Assembly: GCA_002405485.1 (NCBI GenBank) | Contig: DHLW01000166.1 | Coordinates: 304 to 12,046, forward strand | DNA length: 11,743 nucleotides | Direction: 5' to 3' | Source of the DNA: Phycisphaerales bacterium UBA4658 | GTDB taxonomy: Bacteria > Planctomycetota > Phycisphaerae > Phycisphaerales > UBA1924 | Part shown: piece after piece, positions 7,089-11,743 of the stretch | How positions within the stretch are numbered: position 1 is the first letter of the stretch | Layout of the letters: each line of letters starts with the position of its first letter | Translations under genes and position numbers: made by a program | Notes under the pieces: model-generated | Databases searched by the model: none | Seen by the model: only the letters and a program-made list of their open reading frames with translations | Told to the model about the DNA's origin: nothing

Positions 7089-7118
7089 GTGTCCCCCGCG
7101 CTCCGCGGGACAGGACAC
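7089..7118 (+). promoter_or_regulatory. Stem-loop between dnaJ and grpE
   Basis: The outer arms gtgtcc (7089-7094) and ggacac (7113-7118) and the inner arms cccgcg (7095-7100) and cgcggg (7104-7109) form 12 pairs with a 3-base bulge (aca) and a CTC loop. It begins 10 bases after the dnaJ stop and ends directly at AGGAAG (7119-7124), a possible ribosome binding site for grpE. No T-run follows. Confidence 0.5.
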
Positions 7119-7134
7119 AGGAAGACGCTGACGG

Positions 7135-7725
7135 ATGGACGCACGCACGCACACCCACGAAGAGGCCGCCATGTTCGGCAAGCCGCGACCCAAGCCGGAA
7201 ACACCAGACCCTTCCGATCCGATCGACCCAGCGGAGGCGTCCGCGGCAGGGGGTGACGCGCTCACGGAGCTGCAGCGTCGCATTGACGCTCTGGAGCTCG
7301 AGCGTGACGAGGCACGAAGCCAGGCCCTGCGATCGCTCGCCGACTTTCAGAACTTCCAGCGACGGGCCTTGCAGAACGAGGCCGAGGCCAAGCGGCAGGG
7401 CGTCACGAGCGTGCTCTCCTCCGTTCTCCCGGTCCTAGATCACTTCGATCTCGCCCTCACGCAGGCAACGCCGGACGATGCCTCTCGCCGGATCATGGAC
7501 GGTGTCCGGGTCATCCGCCAGGAGCTCGTTCGCGCGCTGGAAGTGCACGGCGTGTCGCTCATCAACCCCCAGCCAAACGATCCGTTCGATCCCAATCGAC
7601 ACAGCGCGATCATGCAGCAGCCCGGCGACAGCGTCGAGAGCGGCAACGTGAGCGCGTGCTTCCAGCCCGGCTATGTCCTGGGCGATCGCGTCATCCGCAG
7701 CGCCAAAGTGGCCGTCGCACCGTAA
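7135..7725 (+). CDS. grpE: Nucleotide exchange factor GrpE
   Basis: GrpE releases ADP from DnaK and so resets the Hsp70 cycle. The 196-residue product has a disordered acidic and proline-rich N-terminus and a long coiled-coil helix (about 42-90) containing ADFQNFQRR. The C-terminal beta domain carries the family signature FDPNRHSAIMQQP (151-163), followed by GYVLGDRVIRSAKVAV. Length and layout match the family. Two starts are possible: ATG at 7135, with AGGAAG 10 bases upstream, and ATG at 7171, with AGAGG at 7161-7165 and 5 bases spacing, giving 184 residues that begin MFGKPRP. The extra 12 residues (MDARTHTHEEAA) carry no conserved information, so the choice is open. It lies 56 bases after dnaJ and 9 bases before the FmdB-like gene. 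Confidence 0.95.
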   Translation: MDARTHTHEEAAMFGKPRPKPETPDPSDPIDPAEASAAGGDALTELQRRIDALELERDEARSQALRSLADFQNFQRRALQNEAEAKRQGVTSVLSSVLPVLDHFDLALTQATPDDASRRIMDGVRVIRQELVRALEVHGVSLINPQPNDPFDPNRHSAIMQQPGDSVESGNVSACFQPGYVLGDRVIRSAKVAVAP

Positions 7726-7734
7726 CTCTCCACC

Positions 7735-8100
7735 ATGCCCACCTACGAGTACAAGTGCAGCGCCTGCTCGCACACCTTCGAGCAGTTCCAGTCGATGAAG
7801 GACCCCGCTCTGCGCAAGTGCCCGAGCTGTGGAAAAGCCGGGCTCGAGCGGCTCATCGGCACCGGTGCGGCGGTCATCTTCAAGGGTTCGGGCTTCTATC
7901 AGACCGACTATCGGTCCGAGTCGTACAAGAAGGCCGCCGAAGCCGACAAGCCCGCGGCAACGCCTTCAGACTCCAGCTCGCCCGCGAACTCCAAGCCAGA
8001 ACCCGCCAGATCAGACCCACCCAAGTCCGAACCCGCCAAGCCCGCGGCCGATTCGGGGTCCAAGTCCGGCTCAAGGAAGAAAGCCCGAAAGCAGTCCTGA
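7735..8100 (+). CDS. FmdB-family zinc-ribbon protein
   Basis: A 121-residue protein of the FmdB putative regulatory family (CxxC_CxxC zinc ribbon). The N-terminus MPTYEYKCSACSHTFEQFQS is characteristic. The four metal ligands are Cys8, Cys11, Cys29 and Cys32, followed by the conserved GSGFYQTDY segment (near 51-59). From about residue 70 the chain is a low-complexity, Lys/Pro/Ser/Ala-rich basic tail ending KKARKQS, possibly unstructured and able to contact nucleic acid or the ribosome. The gene begins 9 bases after grpE, so it probably shares its transcript, though no clear Shine-Dalgarno sequence is present. The biochemical role of the family is not established. It ends 4 bases before the end of a convergent gene. 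Confidence 0.88.
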   Translation: MPTYEYKCSACSHTFEQFQSMKDPALRKCPSCGKAGLERLIGTGAAVIFKGSGFYQTDYRSESYKKAAEADKPAATPSDSSSPANSKPEPARSDPPKSEPAKPAADSGSKSGSRKKARKQS

Positions 8101-8104
8101 TCGC

Positions 8105-8581
8105 TCAGCGAGCGTGCCCGCACTCCGGACATGGCGACCGCGCGTCCTGGCTGCCGGAGAGGTCGTAACCGCACACTCGGCATGAACGCGAGCGGAGCAC
8201 GCTGAGCGCCGAGAGCGTGCCGTGAGACCACGCCGCGAGCGCAAGCGCGGCGAGCACGCCCGGCCAGAGTGGTATCGCCAGGAACTTCGCCCCGCCAAAC
8301 CGCATTCCGCAGCCGGGTTGAACGTGAAACGGCCGCCACGCCGTGATCCAGTCATGGTGCCAGGATCGATCCGAGAACAACCCCGATCTCCCGATCGTCT
8401 GTCGGAAGGCCGGGTCGATCACGCCGACTTTCAGGCAGCCGTCCCCGAGCGCGAGATACTCGCCCACAAGCGTCGCTCGGAACGGGATCGTCGGCGCGCC
8501 GACATATCCGAACTCGCGCCCGGATGATGCGAAGATCGCCGCGGCGAAGAGCCCCGTGAGGACAAGAGCGATCAGCCGCAT
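8105..8581 (-). CDS. Small membrane protein with C-terminal zinc ribbon
   Basis: Function not known. From the ATG at 8581 the product has 158 residues. It has a hydrophobic N-terminal segment (MRLIALVLTGLFAAAIFASS, signal anchor or signal peptide), a soluble part of about 80 residues with a Trp/His-rich stretch (DRSWHHDWITAW), and a second hydrophobic segment (about 102-125). It ends in a zinc ribbon CRVCGYDLSG...CPECG with Cys134, Cys137, Cys151 and Cys154. This CRxCGYDLxG...CPECG ending is a recurring module of planctomycete membrane proteins. An upstream ATG at 8620 would add 13 residues (MPFICHAPARIRR) and is also possible. The open frame extends on to 9070, but there it only mirrors acpS. 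The start region is divergent from acpS, about 55 bases apart. It converges on the FmdB gene with 4 bases between stops. Confidence 0.75.
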   Translation of the reverse strand: MRLIALVLTGLFAAAIFASSGREFGYVGAPTIPFRATLVGEYLALGDGCLKVGVIDPAFRQTIGRSGLFSDRSWHHDWITAWRPFHVQPGCGMRFGGAKFLAIPLWPGVLAALALAAWSHGTLSALSVLRSRSCRVCGYDLSGSQDARSPCPECGHAR

Positions 8582-8636
8582 CCGGCGGATGCGTGCAGGC
8601 GCGTGGCAGATGAACGGCATGTCACTATCATCGGCA

Positions 8637-9032
8637 ATGCGGATCATCGGACATGGCATTGACGCGGTGGAGATTGACCGGATCTCGGCGATGATCGCCG
8701 ACCATGGAGATCGGTTTCTGGAACGCTGCTTCAGCCCCGAGGAGCGGGAGCATGGCATGCAGGGGGATCGGCCGGGTCGACGGTACGCGGAGCACATCGC
8801 CGCACGATTTGCCGCCAAGGAAGCGGGAATGAAAGCGCTCGGGACCGGTCTGGCCGACGGTATCGGTTGGCTGGAGTTCGTCGTCCGCAGGCGTGCGAGT
8901 GGTGCGCCGGAACTGGTGGTGACGGGAAAGGCGGCGGAGCGGGCGAAGGAGCTCGGGATCCACCGCTGGCACGTGTCGCTCACCCATACCGAACGCGTCG
9001 CGATGGCCTCGGTCATTGCCGAAGGGCCGTAA
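8637..9032 (+). CDS. acpS: Holo-[acyl-carrier-protein] synthase
   Basis: AcpS transfers 4'-phosphopantetheine from coenzyme A to the serine of acyl carrier protein, activating it for fatty-acid synthesis. From the ATG at 8637 the product has 131 residues, the usual length. It opens MRIIGHGIDAVEIDRI with the Mg-binding Asp9, has the CFSPEERE segment (31-38), and then HIAARFAAKEAGMKALG with the second metal ligand Glu62. The C-terminal WHVSLTHTERVAMASVIAE is the family's closing strand motif. Homology puts the start at 8637. The frame is open upstream to 8343, but that part has no family match and is antisense to the membrane-protein gene. No Shine-Dalgarno sequence is visible before the ATG. 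It converges on the next gene with 38 bases between stops. Confidence 0.95.
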   Translation: MRIIGHGIDAVEIDRISAMIADHGDRFLERCFSPEEREHGMQGDRPGRRYAEHIAARFAAKEAGMKALGTGLADGIGWLEFVVRRRASGAPELVVTGKAAERAKELGIHRWHVSLTHTERVAMASVIAEGP

Positions 9033-9070
9033 TGCGCCGGCGATCGCCCGTCCCCTAGCACGCACGCCAT

Positions 9071-10096
9071 TCAGGGTGCAGGTGGTGTGGCTGGCTCGGC
9101 GGGCTTTGCGGCGGCCTGTTCGACCGAACGCCGATACGGAATGAACTCGTTGGCGTGCCAGATCCGCCACGCCCGTTGGTCGTAGCCGAGCTTGGCTGTG
9201 GACTGGCCTCCCCAGCCCCGCGTGCTCAGCGCAACAAGGGCCTGATGCACCTCGACCCGATAGGTGACGACGACGGCGTCGATGACGCGCATGACGACAC
9301 CTTCGGTGACAACGGCGAGCTGCGGATCAAACGCGACCGCCGAGTCGCCCACCACGGGCGTGACGTTGGCGATGAACGCCTCCTGTCGCCCCACGAGGAT
9401 GTACGCGAGCGCGCCGTCGCCGTTGGCCGTGTTGCCTCCGCCTCCGCCGCCGACGGAGACTTGTGCCTGGATGAGCATGGGAATGGCCTCATACAGGCCC
9501 AGCGTGTTTGCGAGTTGGGCGGCGGCGGCGAGCGGGCCGTTGCTCTGCTCCCGCAGACCAAGGGCGATCGCGGACCTCACCCGATAGGACGGTGTGCCGA
9601 CCTCGGCCGTCCGCTCCATCAGGCGGACCGTCGCCCTGGTTCGATAGTTCGGCGTTCCGCCATAGATCGCGGCCCAGGCGAGCGTCGCGTCGGCCTCATC
9701 GATCTTGAGATCCCGGAGGTGGTCAAAGACCCCGTTCTCGACGTCTTCGCCTTCACCCTCGAAGGTTGAGAGCAGCAGCGGAAAGAGCGCGGGGTCGGTG
9801 TACTTTCGGATCTCCAGGATGCCGAGCTGGCGGGTTTCGGTGTTCCGGCTGGAGCGGAAGTACTTGGCCCGGATCTTCTTCAGATCCTTCTCCATCTGCA
9901 CCCGTGTTCGCTGGGCCGCCGCGTGGGCCTTGGCCTGCGGAGAGTCCGGCGGCGGAACGAGGTTCTTCATCCACTCCGGCGCCGGCGACGCCGAGTCCTG
10001 CGCAGCGGACGGGCACGTCATCGCGCCGGACCCCGCGAGCACGGCGGCGAGGAGCCATCGACTCCAGACTGTGGGGATCACTCGGCACCTCCGCAT
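9071..10096 (-). CDS. Exported HEAT-like repeat protein of unknown function
   Basis: Function not recognised. The 341-residue product begins with a signal peptide: basic MRRCR, a hydrophobic core WLLAAVLAGSGAM, and a likely cleavage after AAQ at 31-33. It should therefore be secreted across the inner membrane. A linker rich in charged residues (about 55-85) follows. The helical region at about 85-212 looks HEAT-like, with LGILEIRKYTDPALFPLLLS, TPNYRTRATVRLMER and TPSYRVRSAIALGLRE as successive helix pairs. After a run of six glycines (216-221) comes a beta-rich C-terminal half with RGWGGQSTAKLGYDQRAWRIW. The end is Pro/Ala-rich. The start at 10096 is supported by a GAGGG sequence about 10 bases upstream on the minus strand. 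It is the last of three minus-strand genes, 163 bases beyond the DUF1428 gene. HEAT-like repeats suggest protein binding. Confidence 0.8.
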   Translation of the reverse strand: MRRCRVIPTVWSRWLLAAVLAGSGAMTCPSAAQDSASPAPEWMKNLVPPPDSPQAKAHAAAQRTRVQMEKDLKKIRAKYFRSSRNTETRQLGILEIRKYTDPALFPLLLSTFEGEGEDVENGVFDHLRDLKIDEADATLAWAAIYGGTPNYRTRATVRLMERTAEVGTPSYRVRSAIALGLREQSNGPLAAAAQLANTLGLYEAIPMLIQAQVSVGGGGGGNTANGDGALAYILVGRQEAFIANVTPVVGDSAVAFDPQLAVVTEGVVMRVIDAVVVTYRVEVHQALVALSTRGWGGQSTAKLGYDQRAWRIWHANEFIPYRRSVEQAAAKPAEPATPPAP

Positions 10097-10259
10097 CGCA
10101 GCCCGCCCTCATGAGAAGTAGACGCAGCGGCCGAACGTCGGTTCCATCCTCAGGGGCAAAACGCCGAACAAAGCACGATTCCGCAGGGCCGATCGGCCAC
10201 CGGAACACATGCGGAGTTCCCGGGCAAAGCGTGGGGGTTCGTCCGTCCAGACGACCGCC
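10097..10259. other. Intergenic stretch of 163 bases, no gene seen
   Basis: Lies between two minus-strand genes. Short frames here have no recognisable product. It should hold the promoter of the exported HEAT-like gene, but no convincing -35/-10 pair was found on the minus strand. A weak stem-loop lies at 10236-10256. Confidence 0.5.
10236..10256 (-). terminator. Weak stem-loop downstream of the DUF1428 gene
   Basis: On the minus strand, directly after the stop at 10260, seven pairs with one bulged base can form (10236-10243 with 10250-10256) around a 6-base loop. There is no T-run. The position suits a weak or Rho-assisted terminator. Confidence 0.25.
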
Positions 10260-10619
10260 TCACCGGTGCAGGTCGACCAGGATCTGAAAGCCGCTGTAGG
10301 CCATCCGCTTGACATCGAACGGCATGCTCGTGCCGCACATCTTGGCGATGCGAGGGTCAGCCAGGACCTTGGCGTTGACTCGGTCGCGGTGCGCCTTGGA
10401 TGAGTATTTGATCCAAGAGAAGATCACCGTCTCGCCGCGGCGCACCTTGATGGCCCTGGGAAAGTCAAGCATGCCCTTGGGCGGATCGTCAAAGACGCAT
10501 TCGACATAGTCCAGCGCGCCATGCTCCCGCCAGATCTTGCCGGCCTTTCGGGCCAGCGCGCGATATGCGGGCACATTCTTGGTCTTGATCGGGATCAGGA
10601 ATCCATCGATGTAGGGCAT
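10260..10619 (-). CDS. DUF1428 family protein
   Basis: A 119-residue cytoplasmic protein of the DUF1428 family, which adopts a ferredoxin-like alpha/beta (dimeric barrel) fold and has no established activity. Recognisable segments in order are MPYIDGFLIPIKTKN, AYRALARKAGKIWREHGALDYVEC (the most conserved part), FPRAIKVRRGETVIFSWI, SKAHRDRVNAKVLADPR and MPFDVKRMAYSGFQILVD. Length equals that of the family and both ends fit, so the gene is complete. A G-rich sequence (ggggga) upstream on the minus strand may serve as ribosome binding site. The SPOR lipoprotein gene lies just upstream, 36 bases away and separated by a hairpin. No functional link between them is evident. Confidence 0.93.
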   Translation of the reverse strand: MPYIDGFLIPIKTKNVPAYRALARKAGKIWREHGALDYVECVFDDPPKGMLDFPRAIKVRRGETVIFSWIKYSSKAHRDRVNAKVLADPRIAKMCGTSMPFDVKRMAYSGFQILVDLHR

Positions 10620-10632
10620 GTGGGCGTCCCCC

Positions 10633-10656
10633 GTGCGTCCTTCCGCGAGGACGCAC
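10633..10656 (-). terminator. Hairpin after the SPOR lipoprotein gene
   Basis: gtgcgtcct (10633-10641) and aggacgcac (10648-10656) are perfectly complementary: 9 bp with a 6-base loop, closable by one more T·G pair to a 4-base loop. It overlaps the last base of the lipoprotein stop codon and precedes the DUF1428 start. On the minus strand a G-run follows and not a T-run, so it is terminator-like only in position and stem strength. Confidence 0.5.
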
Positions 10657-11522
10657 TACTCGTTCGCGGCGACCACCACATACTGGCCCGGCCCCAGCCG
10701 AGCCCGTGCGGTGTTGGCCTCGCCCCGGCTGGGGAAAGTCCCGATCCGGACGATGAACCCGGGTCGACCATTGACGGTATCCGGAAGCACCACCGGTCGG
10801 CCAAGCCCGGCCCGCTGGGCGGCGGCCGCGAGCTCGTTGGCGCGCTTGTCGGCGTTCAGCCGAGTCGAGTACGCACCGGCCTGAATCGTGAACGGGCCCT
10901 GTGTGCTCAGCCGCTGGGCGTGCTGGCGGAGGGGCTGGCTGTCGGCACTGGAGGCGGCGGTCTGAAACTGCTGGCGAGCGGCGTTCTGATTGCCGAGGTG
11001 CGAGAGGGACTGGCCGGCCCGCATCGCGGCACGGGCCGAATCGTCCCCGTCGAGCTTCTTGCTTGCCCTCTGGAACAGGTCCGCGGCGTAGGTGTGATTG
11101 CCCCGCTGCTGGGCGATCTGCCCAAGCACCGCCTCGGCTCGTCCGGCGATCTGCGGGTCAGTCGAACCGGTCAGCCCCTGCAGGTAATGCTGGGCCAGAG
11201 CCGGTTGATTGAGCGCGTGGCATGCCAGACCGGCGGTGAGCTGGTTCACTTCCCGTTCCCGACCCGCAGAGGAGGGAATGGCACGCTCGGCCTTCTCCTT
11301 GGCCTCGCGGAACGCCTTGGCGTTGTACAGATCGACGGCGGACATCCGCTGCACCTCAGCGGGCGTCAGGCCACCGGTCTGGGGCGTGCCGCTCGGCCCG
11401 TTCTTCTTGCACCCCGGCAGGCCGATGAGGGCCAGGAGCACAAGTGCACACAGCGGCAGCAGACCGGAGGTCGCGGTCCGGATTGAGTTGGGAGTTGGAA
11501 ACATGCAGAGCGTCGCGCGCAT
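10656..11522 (-). CDS. Lipoprotein with TPR-like repeats and SPOR domain
   Basis: A 288-residue probable cell-envelope lipoprotein. The N-terminus has a hydrophobic segment (LLPLCALVLLALIGLPGC) ending in a lipobox LPGC with Cys38 as the lipidation site. Alpha-helical repeats resembling TPRs follow (about 53-205; for example YNAKAFREAKEKAERAI and ACHALNQPALAQHYLQGL). The last 80 residues (209-288) are a SPOR domain, GPFTIQAGAYSTRLNADKRA...PGFIVRIGTFPSRGEANTARARL. SPOR domains bind denuded glycan strands of peptidoglycan at division sites, so a role in envelope or septal maintenance is inferred. A GAGGAT sequence 5 bases upstream on the minus strand (11528-11533) supports the start at 11522; the internal Met7 is an alternative. 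A SPOR protein suits a planctomycete that retains peptidoglycan. Confidence 0.9.
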   Translation of the reverse strand: MRATLCMFPTPNSIRTATSGLLPLCALVLLALIGLPGCKKNGPSGTPQTGGLTPAEVQRMSAVDLYNAKAFREAKEKAERAIPSSAGREREVNQLTAGLACHALNQPALAQHYLQGLTGSTDPQIAGRAEAVLGQIAQQRGNHTYAADLFQRASKKLDGDDSARAAMRAGQSLSHLGNQNAARQQFQTAASSADSQPLRQHAQRLSTQGPFTIQAGAYSTRLNADKRANELAAAAQRAGLGRPVVLPDTVNGRPGFIVRIGTFPSRGEANTARARLGPGQYVVVAANE

Positions 11523-11527
11523 GGAGC

Positions 11528-11533
11528 ATCCTC
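11528..11533 (-). promoter_or_regulatory. Ribosome binding site of the SPOR lipoprotein gene
   Basis: Read on the minus strand this is GAGGAT, 5 bases from the ATG at 11522. It decides for this start over the internal methionine six codons later. Confidence 0.55.
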
Positions 11534-11593
11534 GAATGCACAGGATGGTTACTCTATCGGCTCACGGGGGCGTGACGCACGCAGAATCACCAC

Positions 11594-11743
11594 ATGTCGC
11601 TCCACTGGCCCATCCTCCGGTCCCTTGCCGTCCAACCCCGCCGCGTGGTCGTGACCGACGACAAGCGGGCGTACAAGGGCGTTGAACTGCTCGTTGGCGC
11701 ACTGCACGTGGCCGGCGCGATCGCCGCAAAGTGCCAGTCGGAG
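11594..11743 (+). CDS. N-terminus of a probable AMP-binding acyl-CoA ligase (partial)
   Basis: An open frame from the ATG at 11594 runs to the window end without a stop: 50 codons beginning MSLHWPILRSLAVQPRRVVV. The layout resembles the N-terminus of AMP-dependent synthetases such as long-chain acyl-CoA ligases: a short helical lead, a strand with xVVVTDDKRAYKGVELL (compare the family's 'ddgrsysYaeL' element), then the helix ALHVAGAIAAK. The catalytic motifs lie outside the window, so the assignment rests on this short region only. No Shine-Dalgarno sequence is clear. It is divergent from the SPOR lipoprotein gene, with 71 bases between starts, which may hold promoters for both, though no strong -35/-10 pair was identified. 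If correct, the gene would activate fatty acids as acyl-CoA or acyl-AMP. Confidence 0.45.
   Translation, partial: MSLHWPILRSLAVQPRRVVVTDDKRAYKGVELLVGALHVAGAIAAKCQSE

Noticed and set aside
8343..8636. N-terminal extension of acpS
   Set aside because: AcpS proteins begin at the MRIIGHGID segment; the extension overlaps the divergent gene in antisense.
8582..9070. Upstream extension of the minus-strand membrane protein
   Set aside because: This part is antisense to acpS and lacks any domain; the hydrophobic start segment begins at 8581.
10521..11486. Plus-strand frame of 321 codons opposite the SPOR lipoprotein
   Set aside because: Antisense shadow; the minus strand has a lipobox, a SPOR domain and a ribosome binding site.
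1..11743. Recent horizontal transfer of the sulfotransferase cassette
   Set aside because: No transposase, tRNA, direct repeats or boundary signal is visible, and codon choice is similar to that of acpS.

Overview
The window reads as high-GC bacterial chromosome, most likely from a planctomycete and probably from the Phycisphaerae side of the phylum. The grounds are two different GroEL genes, three sulfotransferases, and a small membrane protein ending in the CRxCGYDL...CPECG zinc ribbon that is common in planctomycete proteins. The placement is recognition, not a database match.

Left part (1-7725, all on +): a heat-shock and chaperonin cluster. It starts with the 3' end of a first groEL carrying a Gly-Gly-Met tail and continues with groES. 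Three paralogous PAPS-type sulfotransferase genes follow (973-4147), joined by 4-bp ATGA and GTGA stop/start overlaps. Then come a complete second groEL without the GGM tail, dnaJ with all four zinc motifs, and grpE. The chaperones would supply the folding machinery (GroEL/GroES cage; DnaJ and GrpE as co-chaperones of a DnaK outside the window). The sulfotransferases are the unexpected cargo. Four intergenic gaps of the cluster (groEL-groES, groES-sulfotransferase, groEL-dnaJ, dnaJ-grpE) each contain a good stem-loop without a U-run, which suggests mRNA processing, attenuation or thermosensing between genes of very different demand.

Middle part (7735-9032): an FmdB-type zinc-ribbon protein follows grpE on +. 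A convergent gene on - encodes the small membrane protein with the C-terminal zinc ribbon. Divergent from that gene is acpS, which activates acyl carrier protein.

Right part (9071-11743): three genes on - encode an exported HEAT-like protein of unknown function, a DUF1428 protein, and a lipoprotein with TPR-like repeats and a SPOR domain that probably binds peptidoglycan. The last 150 bases on + are the start of a gene resembling the N-terminus of an AMP-binding acyl-CoA ligase.

No tRNA, rRNA, CRISPR array, insertion sequence or origin was seen. The longest stretch without a gene is 163 bases (10097-10259).
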